Shown: piece after piece, positions 8,228 through 15,509 of the stretch
Layout of the letters: the number at the start of each line of letters is the position of its first letter
Numbering within the stretch: the first letter of the stretch is position 1
From: Pseudomonadota bacterium
Lineage (GTDB): Bacteria > Pseudomonadota > Gammaproteobacteria > Burkholderiales > JABEVD01
Length of the DNA stretch: 36,902 bases
Assembly: GCA_021848825.1 (NCBI GenBank)
Contig: JAJZTQ010000027.1
Location: forward strand, 1 to 36,902
Reading direction: 5' to 3'
Made by a program: the position numbers and the translations under genes
The notes under the pieces: generated by a model
Databases searched by the model: none
What the model was told of the DNA's origin: nothing
The model's input: the letters and a program-made list of their open reading frames with translations, nothing else

Positions 8228-9490
8228 CTATACCCTGAAACCGAAAATCGTGATGTCATCCCTTCTGGAATGATTGCCCTGGTACTGGCAGAAGGCTTCC
8301 ATGATGCTCTCGCGCTGCGCCGTCATGGGAAGCTGCCTGCTCGCCCGGATGATCTCTGAAAACTGCCTTTTTCCCAGGGCAATGTTCCTTTTTCCGCCGA
8401 TCTGGTCGATGATGCCGTCCGTCGTGACATACACGCAATCCCCGCTCTGCAATTGAATCTCCCTGTTTTCCCATTCGTAATCCATGGCCGTGTCGGCATA
8501 GCCGACTCCCTTTTTCTTCCCTTCATGGATGACGATGTCTTCTTCGCCGCTGACGAAAACGGGCATTCTCGCCCCTGCATAGGTCATTTTTCCCTTTGCC
8601 ATGTCGAACCAGAGGAAGGCGGCATCCATGCCATCGTCGGATCTCGCCTCTTCCTCCTCGACCGGCTCGCCGGTGATGGCTTCGACCTTCTGTGAAACCT
8701 GTCCCAGGGAAACCTTGACCGTCCTGTTCATCAGCGAAAGCATTTCCGCAGGATCCTTTCCCTTTTCCCTTGTCAGGAGATGATCCAGCGTGGAAGCCAT
8801 GATCAGCGTCATGAAAGCGCCCGGCACCCCGTGCCCGCTGCAGTCCATGATCGCCGCAAAGAAGCCGTCTTCATATTTCGAAAAATAGTAGTAGTCCCCG
8901 CCCACTATATCCCTGGGCTCCCAGTGCATGAAATGGTCCTTCAGAACGGCGTTCATGTCTTCCCTTGACGAGCGCAGATAGGATTTCTGAATGACGCTGG
9001 CATAGGCGATGCTTTCCATGACGATATGGTTTTTTTGCGCCTGCATGTCGGAAACCATTCTGACCAGCTCGTGCCCCATTCCCATGCCGACATAGCGCCC
9101 TTCGTCGACGATGATGAAGCCGTCGCTCAATGCCTTTTTTCCCGCGTTGACGACCATGAAGCTGAGCTCCTGTATGCTCGTTCTCCGATCGACGATGAGC
9201 GGGGTCTTGTCCATGAATGCGATGCAGCTTTTCTTGCCGAAGATTTCCTTGTGGAAGGGACGGGAAATGCTGTCCATGAATATGTTGCGGTTGATGAGGC
9301 CGATGGCGGAATCGTCTTCGATCACGGGAAGACCGACGAGCTGCGGATTTTCGGAGAAAAGCTGCTGTATTTCCAGATTGGTCTGCAGGGGGGATGCGAC
9401 TGGCGTCTCGATCAGGATGTCCTGCGCTGTAGGAATCACACCGGGCCTGATGCGGGACGGCGGCGCGAAAACTCTTTTCTGGGTCAGCAT
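8228..9490 (-). CDS. siaA: SiaA-like PP2C/SpoIIE phosphatase with N-terminal CBS pair
   Basis: 420 residues from the ATG at 9490; the frame is open ten codons further to a TTG that seems less likely. Residues about 20-150 resemble two CBS motifs (QLVGLPVIEDDSAIGLINRN, then LSDGFIIVDEGRYVGMGMGH), a module that often binds adenosine nucleotides. Residues about 180-420 form a SpoIIE-type PP2C phosphatase with its metal-binding acids intact: DIVGGDYY, MDCSGHGVPGAFM, YVTTDGIIDQ and the terminal RRDDITIFGF. It should dephosphorylate SiaC. The well-studied P. aeruginosa SiaA is instead a membrane protein with a periplasmic sensor and HAMP domain, so input here is probably cytosolic. It is first in the siaABCD operon. 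No strong ribosome site or promoter was recognised upstream, where another inverted-repeat element begins 80 bp away. Confidence 0.85.
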   Translation of the reverse strand: MLTQKRVFAPPSRIRPGVIPTAQDILIETPVASPLQTNLEIQQLFSENPQLVGLPVIEDDSAIGLINRNIFMDSISRPFHKEIFGKKSCIAFMDKTPLIVDRRTSIQELSFMVVNAGKKALSDGFIIVDEGRYVGMGMGHELVRMVSDMQAQKNHIVMESIAYASVIQKSYLRSSREDMNAVLKDHFMHWEPRDIVGGDYYYFSKYEDGFFAAIMDCSGHGVPGAFMTLIMASTLDHLLTREKGKDPAEMLSLMNRTVKVSLGQVSQKVEAITGEPVEEEEARSDDGMDAAFLWFDMAKGKMTYAGARMPVFVSGEEDIVIHEGKKKGVGYADTAMDYEWENREIQLQSGDCVYVTTDGIIDQIGGKRNIALGKRQFSEIIRASRQLPMTAQRESIMEAFCQYQGNHSRRDDITIFGFRV

Positions 9491-9526
9491 GGGTCGGATT
9501 CTGCAATGAAAGCGGTGCAACTCTAC

Positions 9527-9543
9527 AGCATCAATGTGATGCT
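9527..9543. promoter_or_regulatory. perfect 7-bp inverted repeat upstream of siaA
   Basis: AGCATCA-ATG-TGATGCT forms a perfect 7-bp inverted repeat 37 bp before the siaA start. It could be an operator or a hairpin in the siaA leader. No convincing -35/-10 pair was found around it, so its role is unproven. Confidence 0.35.
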
Positions 9544-9569
9544 TTGATTACACTCGATTTAATTCAGCA

Positions 9570-9757
9570 TTGACAGACTGCTGAAAAACGTCATGAGCGC
9601 AGTCAGGACCAGGCGAAGAATGACGAAATGGGTCTGGCAGGGATGGGCGTTTTTTTGCCCAACTCGCAAAAAGCGCAGTTTACAGATAGTAGGAGCATTT
9701 CGAGCCATTTTTCAACGTCGTAATGACAAGCGCAATAGTTTTGCAGCAGTCTGTTAA
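9570..9757. mobile_element. second MITE-like inverted-repeat element, between siaA and moeB
   Basis: An imperfect terminal inverted repeat of about 18 bp: TTGACAGACTGCTGAAAAA from 9570, and at 9739-9756 a sequence whose reverse complement is TAACAGACTGCTGCAAAA. Two mismatches separate the arms (G/A and A/C). Weaker similarity continues inward (GCGC near 9597-9600 against GCGC near 9730), and there is an ACGAAATG/CATTTCG pair. There is no coding capacity. The sequence differs completely from the element at 6250, so these are two families. The TAA stop codon of moeB (9754-9756) lies inside the outer end of the right repeat. Together with the 79 bp next to siaA this explains the whole 263-bp gap. 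Confidence 0.65.
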
Positions 9758-10503
9758 CGGCTGCTGCAGACGGGGCACCCCGGATCTCTTTCGAGCGAGA
9801 TTTCACGGCATGTCATGGCCCTTCCATCCAGGATCAGCAGGCGGCCGGAAAGGGATTGCCCTATGCCGGCGAGGAGCTTCAAAGCTTCCAGTGCCTGAAT
9901 GGCGCCGATGATCCCGGTGACCGGTGCGAATACGCCCATCAGCGCGCAGCGCATTTCCTCGTCTTCCGCATGTTCGGGAAAAAGGCAGTGATAGCATGGG
10001 CTTTCAGGCGTTCTCAGGTCGAACACCGAAACCTGGCCGTCGAACCTGATTGCAGCGCCCGATACGAGCGGCTTGCCGTATTTCACGCAAGCCCTGTTCA
10101 CGCCGTGGCGGGTTGCGAAGTTGTCGGCTGCGTCGATCACGAGATCCGCATCTTTCACGAGTTCGTCGAGCAGACTTCCTTCTGCCCTTGCCTCGACCGG
10201 CGATATTGTTATCCCGGGATTCATGCTCTCCAGGGTTTTCCTTGCGGACAGCACCTTGGCAAGGCCGATGCTGGATGCAGGGTGAAGAATCTGGCGCTGA
10301 AGATTGGTGAGATCGACGACATCGTCGTCGCAGATCGTGATTTTCCCTACCCCGGAGGAGGCGAGATAGAGCGAAGCGGGGGAACCCAGGCCTCCCGCGC
10401 CTATGACCAGGACATGGGCGCGCCCGACTTTTTCCTGCCCTTCCAGCCCGAATTCAGGGAGCAGGATGTGACGGCTGTATCTCAGCAGCGAATCGTCTTC
10501 CAT
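9754..10503 (-). CDS. moeB: MoeB/ThiF/HesA-family adenylyltransferase
   Basis: 249 residues. The ATP-binding VIGAGGLGSPASLYLASSG (about 33-51) and the downstream DVVDLTNLQRQILH are diagnostic of E1-like enzymes that adenylate the C-terminal Gly-Gly of a ubiquitin-fold sulfur carrier (MoaD or ThiS). The zinc ligands are two CxxC pairs, CYHC near 165 and CPVC five residues before the end. The start is taken as the ATG at 10503, which overlaps the stop of the upstream gene (TGATG); a GTG six codons upstream is also possible. MoeB (molybdopterin) and ThiF (thiamine) cannot be separated from this view because neither moaD nor thiS is adjacent. The gene's stop codon falls within an inverted-repeat element. 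Confidence 0.85.
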   Translation of the reverse strand: MEDDSLLRYSRHILLPEFGLEGQEKVGRAHVLVIGAGGLGSPASLYLASSGVGKITICDDDVVDLTNLQRQILHPASSIGLAKVLSARKTLESMNPGITISPVEARAEGSLLDELVKDADLVIDAADNFATRHGVNRACVKYGKPLVSGAAIRFDGQVSVFDLRTPESPCYHCLFPEHAEDEEMRCALMGVFAPVTGIIGAIQALEALKLLAGIGQSLSGRLLILDGRAMTCREISLERDPGCPVCSSR

Positions 10504-10898
10504 CAGCGGTATTCGCGCCACTCCTCCGGGGTGTCGTCGTGATCGCCGTGGGGATGATGCTCGTAGACCTTCACGAAAATTTCCATGTTCTTCTGCAGCC
10601 TTGCAGGCTCATGAAGGTTCTGGCTTTGAACCTCCTCGACATAATGCACGAGCGCCCGGACGATTTTCTGCATGAGCGAATTGTCGAGATGGAAACCCTG
10701 GTCGATGAGCATGTTTTCCAGTGTTTCCAGGCGATGTTTCGGCAGGCGGTAGGAGACTGAAAGGACTTCGGGGCCGATCAGCCTCGACTCGACCCCTTCC
10801 AGTTCGGCGAGGCTCTGCACCGCCCTTTCCGCCTGTCCTGGCGGCAGGGGGGAGAAACGGATTTCCCGCTCCTTGAAACAGTCATCGGGTTGAGTCAT
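10503..10898 (-). CDS. small hypothetical protein with His-rich tail
   Basis: 131 residues, no signal peptide. The first half (residues about 10-60, REIRFSPLPPGQAERAVQSL ... VLSVSYRLPKHRLETLENML) reads like a beta-alpha-beta ferredoxin-like fold of the kind seen in heavy-metal-associated or ACT-like domains, but the metal-binding CxxC is missing. The C-terminal tail carries HHPHGDHDD, a possible metal-binding patch. A strong ribosome site (AGGAGG) precedes the ATG at 10898, and the gene is overlapped by moeB, so it is expressed with it. No function is assigned. A cation-handling or regulatory role is only a guess from the histidines. Confidence 0.75.
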   Translation of the reverse strand: MTQPDDCFKEREIRFSPLPPGQAERAVQSLAELEGVESRLIGPEVLSVSYRLPKHRLETLENMLIDQGFHLDNSLMQKIVRALVHYVEEVQSQNLHEPARLQKNMEIFVKVYEHHPHGDHDDTPEEWREYR

Positions 10899-10947
10899 GT
10901 TTCCTCCTACCGAAACTCTATACCTGCGTGCAGCAAATGTACAGGCC

Positions 10948-12309
10948 TTACTTCTTCTGCAGTATCGCCATTCCTTTCAGCATGTTGAGCGCCTGGTTCA
11001 GCATGTAATCGTCCTTCGAACCGGGTTCGGCAGGCTTGGCATTCTGCTCCGTCTCCTGGATGGTGACCTTGGGCTTCGCCCCCGATCCCGCCTTTTCGTT
11101 GATCAGGTGGTGCTCGAGATCGGACTCGTGCAGGTTGAGCGAAGCTTCCTGGGAAGACACCGTGGTGTCCTGGACGGTGATGTCCGGCGTGATCCCCTTG
11201 GCCTGGATCGATTTTCCGCTCGGCGTATAGTAGCGCGCCGTGGTCAGCTTCACCGCAGTGCCGTTCCCGAGCGGGAAAATCGTCTGGACGGAGCCTTTTC
11301 CGAAAGTCTGGGTACCCATGATCAAGGCCCGCTTGTCGTCCTGGAGCGCACCCGAGACGATCTCGGATGCGGAAGCGGTGCCGTTGTTGACCAGCACGAT
11401 CATCGGAACGGTCTTGACCTCGGGCGGAAGATCCTTGATGTAGTCCGTCTTGTCGGAAGGCTTGAGATAATCCTCCGGAATGGTCTCGAGCTTCATGTCC
11501 GAATCAGGCGTTCTGCCTCTTGTCGAGACGACAGGCGCGTCGGGGGGAAGGAAGGCTGCGGATACGGCGACCGCGCCGAAAAGCAGTCCGCCCGGATCGT
11601 TTCTGAGATCGAGGACGAGCCCCTTCACGGGCGACTTGAAGAGTTCATGCAGCGCGGCCGCGAGCGATTCACCCGTGTGCTCCTGGAACTGCGTGATGCG
11701 GATATAGGCATAGCCGGGCTCCGCCATCTTGTACTTCACGCTCTTCACCTTGATGATTGCCCTGACCAGCTTGAAAACGAGCGGCTTGGATTCTCCCTTC
11801 CTGAGAACGGTGAGCACGATGGGGGTATCGGGTTTGCCGCGCATCTTCTTCACTGCATCGTTGAGCGTCATGCCCTTGACGAGCGTATCGTCGAGCTTGA
11901 GGATCAGGTCGCCGCTCTTGATGCCTGCCTTGTAGGCCGGCGTATCCTCGATAGGCGAAACCACCTTCACCAGACCGTCTTCCATGGTGACTTCTATGCC
12001 GAGGCCGCCGAATTCCCCTTCGGTGCCGATCTGGAGCTCCTTGTAGGCGTCGGCGTCATAATACGCGGAATGCGGGTCGAGTCCCGTGACCATGCCGTTT
12101 ATGGCGGAATTGATCAGCTCCTTGTCCGATTTGGGATCGACATAATCGCTCTTGATTCGCCCGAAAATGTCCGCGAAGGTGCGCAGCTCCTGGACAGGCA
12201 GGGGGCTGGAAGCCGTTTCCTTCTGTGCGACTGCGGACAAATTGAGGCTCAACATGACGCCGGCGACAAGACCGATCATGATCAAGCCGAACTTTTTCAT
12301 CTTGTGCAT
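10948..12309 (-). CDS. ctpA: S41-family C-terminal processing protease (CtpA)
   Basis: About 453 residues. The start is placed at ATG 12309 (MHKMKKFGLIM) because GGAGAG lies about eight bases upstream and a signal sequence follows (to about SAVAQ). The ATG at 12330, which overlaps the envC stop, is an alternative. A PDZ domain (about residues 75-160, GGLGIEVTMEDGLVKVVSPI) precedes the protease core. The catalytic serine is in NNGTASASEIVSGAL and the lysine in GTQTFGKGSVQ, giving the Ser-Lys dyad of tail-specific proteases. It acts in the periplasm; in other bacteria such enzymes trim peptidoglycan hydrolases or misfolded exported proteins. Pairing with an EnvC-like hydrolase activator immediately upstream is typical and suggests a shared cell-wall role. 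Confidence 0.92.
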   Translation of the reverse strand: MHKMKKFGLIMIGLVAGVMLSLNLSAVAQKETASSPLPVQELRTFADIFGRIKSDYVDPKSDKELINSAINGMVTGLDPHSAYYDADAYKELQIGTEGEFGGLGIEVTMEDGLVKVVSPIEDTPAYKAGIKSGDLILKLDDTLVKGMTLNDAVKKMRGKPDTPIVLTVLRKGESKPLVFKLVRAIIKVKSVKYKMAEPGYAYIRITQFQEHTGESLAAALHELFKSPVKGLVLDLRNDPGGLLFGAVAVSAAFLPPDAPVVSTRGRTPDSDMKLETIPEDYLKPSDKTDYIKDLPPEVKTVPMIVLVNNGTASASEIVSGALQDDKRALIMGTQTFGKGSVQTIFPLGNGTAVKLTTARYYTPSGKSIQAKGITPDITVQDTTVSSQEASLNLHESDLEHHLINEKAGSGAKPKVTIQETEQNAKPAEPGSKDDYMLNQALNMLKGMAILQKK

Positions 12310-12326
12310 TCCGTTTCTCTCCAGTT

Positions 12327-13481
12327 TCATTTTACAGTGACCCACTTCATGGGATCGAGCGGCACACCCTGGTCGCGAAGTTCGAAGTATAAACCGGATT
12401 CTTCGTTGCCGCCGCTGTTTCCTACTTCGGCGATTCCCTCTCCGCCGTGAACCTTCTCTCCGACCTTCTTCAGCAGCGTTTCGTTGTCTGCATAAAGGCT
12501 CATGTATCCGTTGCCGTGATCGAGAATGATGATGTTGCCGAAGCCTCTCAGCCAGTCTGCGAAGACGACCCTTCCCGCGGCGATGGCCCTCACTTCCTCG
12601 CCTGTCGCCGCGCGGATGAAGAGGCCTTTCCAGACCAGCCCGCCGTTGAGCCTCGGCGCGCCGAACCGGTTTGCAATCACGCCCCTGACAGGCAGCCTGA
12701 GCTTGCCCTTCAGCTCTCTGAAGGGATTGCTGTCCAGGGACGCGTCCGGAAGGCTTTCGTTTCTCGCCAATCCCGCCTTCGGACGCCTCCTCCCTATGCT
12801 CTCGACGAGACGCTTGAGCCGCAATTCGTTCTGCTTGAGCCTCGATATTTCCTTGCGCTGCCTGCCTATTTCGGCTGAAACTCGCGCCAGCACCGTTTTC
12901 CTCTGGGCCTTTTCCTTCTCGAGCTCGAGCTTCTGCCTGCGCTGATTTGAAATGATGTCATCCAGCTCGGACTTCTTTTCCCTGGTCGAGGAAACGAGGC
13001 TGTCGAGTTCGGAAAGATTCCGGCTCATCTCCTTCAGCATGTCCGCTCTCGCCTTTGAGACATAGGCGAGATAGGTGAGGTTCCTGGCGGCCTGGTCCGG
13101 GTCCTTCGAATCGAGCAGCAGCTTCAGATATTCCTGCTCCCCGTTGAGATAGCGCTGGTACAGCAGATTGCCCAGAAGCTGCTGCTGCAGCGCTATGCTT
13201 TTTCTGACCTTTCCCGTTTGTTCCTGCAGCGCCTGGAGGCTTGCACCGGTCTCTCTTTCCTTCTCGTCTAGCGCCCTCATCTTCCTGATGGTGTTGCTGA
13301 TCGCGACTTCGGATTCCTTGAGCGCATCGGCCGCCTCGTTTCTGGAGGCCTCGTTCTGCCCCAGCTTCTTCTCCAGTTTCGATATCCTGGAATGCAGTTC
13401 GTTCAGGTCCTGATGCCGCGCGGCATCGGCCTCCGTCCAGAAAAACAGCCCGCCCAATGCAAGATAGAAAAACGGCTTCAC
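12327..13481 (-). CDS. envC: EnvC-like murein hydrolase activator (degenerate M23/LytM domain)
   Basis: 384 residues starting at a GTG that overlaps the gpmI stop (TAGTG). A short signal peptide (to about ADA) is followed by a long coiled coil (about residues 25-235, dense in E/K/L/Q) and a C-terminal LytM domain from about 265 (LPVRGVIANRFG). In the LytM domain the usual zinc ligands are not all present: the LDHGNGYMSLYADN stretch and the LYFELRDQG ending resemble EnvC, a non-catalytic activator of amidases AmiA/AmiB at the division site, rather than an active endopeptidase. It is followed directly by ctpA. Amidase partners are outside the window. Confidence 0.88.
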   Translation of the reverse strand: MKPFFYLALGGLFFWTEADAARHQDLNELHSRISKLEKKLGQNEASRNEAADALKESEVAISNTIRKMRALDEKERETGASLQALQEQTGKVRKSIALQQQLLGNLLYQRYLNGEQEYLKLLLDSKDPDQAARNLTYLAYVSKARADMLKEMSRNLSELDSLVSSTREKKSELDDIISNQRRQKLELEKEKAQRKTVLARVSAEIGRQRKEISRLKQNELRLKRLVESIGRRRPKAGLARNESLPDASLDSNPFRELKGKLRLPVRGVIANRFGAPRLNGGLVWKGLFIRAATGEEVRAIAAGRVVFADWLRGFGNIIILDHGNGYMSLYADNETLLKKVGEKVHGGEGIAEVGNSGGNEESGLYFELRDQGVPLDPMKWVTVK

Positions 13482-15043
13482 TAGGAATATGCGATAGCTC
13501 GCCCCGTCATCTGCTCAGGCTGGGGAAGCCCGAGGATCGCCAGCATGGTCGGCGCGACATCCTGGAGTGCGCCTCCCTCCCTGACATGAGAAAAGCGCTT
13601 CCCGATGTAGAGGAAGGGCACGAGATTGAGGGAATGCGCGGTATGAGGCTGGGAAGTCGAGGGATCCCTCATCATTTCGGCGTTGCCGTGATCGGCCGTG
13701 ATCAGCACTTCCCCGCCTGTTTCCGTCATCGCCTCAACAACCCGCCCTATGCAGACATCCATCGCTTCCACGGCCTTTATCGCGGCATCCAGGTTGCCGG
13801 TGTGCCCTACCATGTCGCCGTTGGCGAAATTGCAGATGATTGCCTGGTATTTCCTGCTCCTGATCGCATCCACGAGCTTCTCCGTCACCTCATAGACGCT
13901 CATCTCCGGCTTGAGATCGTAGGTCGCGACCCTGGGGGAAGGCACCAGTATCCTGTCTTCTCCCGGATAGGGTTCTTCCCTTCCGCCGTTGAAGAAGTAG
14001 GTGACATGCGCGTATTTTTCCGTTTCTGCGATCCTCAGCTGACGGAACCCCGAGTTTGACAGGTATTCGCCGAAGCAGTTCTCTATCCTCTCGGGCGGAA
14101 AGGCAGTGGGGAGGCGAAACTCGTCGCCGTAATGGGTCAGCATGACGAAATCGAGCTTAGGGAAATATTTGCGCTCGAATCCAGTGAAATTTTCGGCAGT
14201 CAGCGAACTCGTGATTTCCCTTGCCCGGTCAGCCCGGTAGTTCATGAACACGACCGCATCCCCTTCCTTCATCCTGAAAGGCGCTTCCCCTTGCCCATGA
14301 ATCGCCGATGCCTTGACGAATTCGTCGGTTTCCCCTCTCCGATAGGCGGCTTCCAGCGCTTCCAGCGGGTCGTCGTATCGATATTCCGCAATACCCTGAG
14401 TGACGAGATCGTAAGCCTTCTCCACCCTTTCCCAGCGCTTGTCCCTGTCCATCGCGTAATAGCGGCCGATGATCGATGCGATTTTCCCTTTCCCCAGCGA
14501 ATCGCATTTCTTCTTCAATGATTGGAGGGAAGAAGCCGCGCTTTTCGGCGGGGTATCCCTGCCGTCCAGAAAGGCATGGATGCAGATTTCGCTCACCCCC
14601 GCCCTCGCCGCCATCTCGAGCAGGGCATGGATGTGGGATTCATGGCTGTGCACGCCGCCGGGAGAAAGGAGCCCCATGATGTGAAGCGTGCCCTTCTTTT
14701 CGATCGCACGGCTGATCGCACCTGTCAGGGCAGGATTGGAGAAGAATTCCCCCTTCTCTATCGAAACGTCTATCCTGGAGAGTTCCTGGTAGACGATCCG
14801 GCCTGCGCCTATGTTGAGGTGACCGACTTCCGAATTGCCCATCTGGGCCTTCGGCAGGCCCACGAAGGACTCGGATGCCTGAAGCTTTCCATGGGGATAA
14901 TCCTTCCAGAGTCTTTCAAGATTGGGCTTTTTTGCAAGCGCCACTGCATTGTCTTCTTCCTCCTTCCGGCAACCTATCCCATCCAGGATCAGGAGCAAAA
15001 CGGGCACCCCGTTTTGCGGAAGTTCTTTCGCCATGTTCATCAT
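13481..15043 (-). CDS. gpmI: 2,3-bisphosphoglycerate-independent phosphoglycerate mutase
   Basis: 520 residues, the usual size. It interconverts 3- and 2-phosphoglycerate in glycolysis and gluconeogenesis using two manganese ions. The alkaline-phosphatase-fold metal and active-site motifs are visible: LLILDGIG at 17-24, the phosphoserine loop MGNSEVGHLNIGAG (68-81), HAFLDGRDTPP, YYAMDRDKRWER, and the C-terminal ITADHGNAEMM. The first codons offer two ATGs in a row (MMNMAKEL), so the precise start is uncertain by up to three residues. It is the first gene of the long leftward block and is divergent from the ArsR-type regulator, with 63 bp between them. Confidence 0.95.
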   Translation of the reverse strand: MMNMAKELPQNGVPVLLLILDGIGCRKEEEDNAVALAKKPNLERLWKDYPHGKLQASESFVGLPKAQMGNSEVGHLNIGAGRIVYQELSRIDVSIEKGEFFSNPALTGAISRAIEKKGTLHIMGLLSPGGVHSHESHIHALLEMAARAGVSEICIHAFLDGRDTPPKSAASSLQSLKKKCDSLGKGKIASIIGRYYAMDRDKRWERVEKAYDLVTQGIAEYRYDDPLEALEAAYRRGETDEFVKASAIHGQGEAPFRMKEGDAVVFMNYRADRAREITSSLTAENFTGFERKYFPKLDFVMLTHYGDEFRLPTAFPPERIENCFGEYLSNSGFRQLRIAETEKYAHVTYFFNGGREEPYPGEDRILVPSPRVATYDLKPEMSVYEVTEKLVDAIRSRKYQAIICNFANGDMVGHTGNLDAAIKAVEAMDVCIGRVVEAMTETGGEVLITADHGNAEMMRDPSTSQPHTAHSLNLVPFLYIGKRFSHVREGGALQDVAPTMLAILGLPQPEQMTGRAIAYS

Positions 15044-15106
15044 TTTTCTGGACGGTTGAAAAGCTTTATTTTATGCTATTTTGCTTATCACATACATAGC
15101 ACGGGC

Positions 15107-15439
15107 ATGCACATGAAAAGCCAAATAGAATTCCTGAGCGAAATGATGGGGCAGGACGATGTGATCGAACAGGCTTCCCGCTCCATGAAAGCCATATCGC
15201 ATCCCCTGCGCCTGAAGATTCTGTGCATACTCGGGGAGAAGGAAGTCAGCGTCCAGGATATCGTCGAAAGCGTAGGCACTTCGCAGAGCAACATTTCCCA
15301 GCATCTCGCGATTCTCAGGGACAAGGGGGTGCTGAAGACGCGCAAGGATGCAAACAAGGTCTATTATCGGATAGGGGATGCGAGGGTCCTTCAGCTCATC
15401 AAGATGATGCGCGACGTTTTCTGTCATATGTCGGCATAG
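15107..15439 (+). CDS. ArsR-family repressor of the BigR/SqrR/YgaV persulfide-sensor type
   Basis: 110 residues from ATG 15107 (a second ATG at 15113 is equally possible). A winged helix-turn-helix domain is clear: ISHPLRLKILCILGEKEVS opens it, VGTSQSNISQHLAILRDKGV is the recognition helix region and TRKDANKVYYRIGD is the wing. There are only two cysteines, C40 in the second helix (LKILC) and C106 near the C-terminus (DVFC). That spacing matches the dithiol pair which forms a tri- or tetrasulfide link in BigR, SqrR and YgaV when cells are exposed to sulfide; the metal-binding ELCVCDL motif of ArsR/SmtB sensors is absent. A perfect palindrome lies 30 bp downstream, over the promoter of the RND genes, so this protein most likely represses that operon. 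Direct evidence of ligand is lacking. Confidence 0.85.
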   Translation: MHMKSQIEFLSEMMGQDDVIEQASRSMKAISHPLRLKILCILGEKEVSVQDIVESVGTSQSNISQHLAILRDKGVLKTRKDANKVYYRIGDARVLQLIKMMRDVFCHMSA

Positions 15440-15457
15440 CCGACCCAAAACCTTCTG

Positions 15458-15503
15458 TTGTGGGCCCATGAATATTAGCTTATACTAATATTCAACAAGG
15501 AGG
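15458..15503 (+). promoter_or_regulatory. RND operon promoter with palindromic operator over the -10 box
   Basis: GAATATTAG (15470-15478) and CTAATATTC (15485-15493) form a perfect 9-bp inverted repeat with a 6-bp spacer. A -10 box TATACT (15481-15486) sits at its centre, and TTGTGG (15458-15463) is a fair -35 at 17-bp spacing. The ribosome site AAGGAGG (15497-15503) follows. Repressor bound here would block RNA polymerase. The ATTAG...CTAAT core resembles BigR-type operators, which agrees with the upstream regulator. Confidence 0.7.
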
Positions 15504-15509
15504 TAGTGC

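Noticed and set aside
9491-9530. Sigma-54-like promoter (TTGCAC ... TTGCA) before siaA
   Set aside because: The spacing between the two elements is eight bases instead of five, so it does not fit the consensus.
10897-12450. Long plus-strand open frame (about 517 codons) opposite ctpA
   Set aside because: It is antisense to a conserved S41 protease with intact motifs; its composition (Arg/His/Asp/Leu-rich, no domains) is that of a shadow frame.
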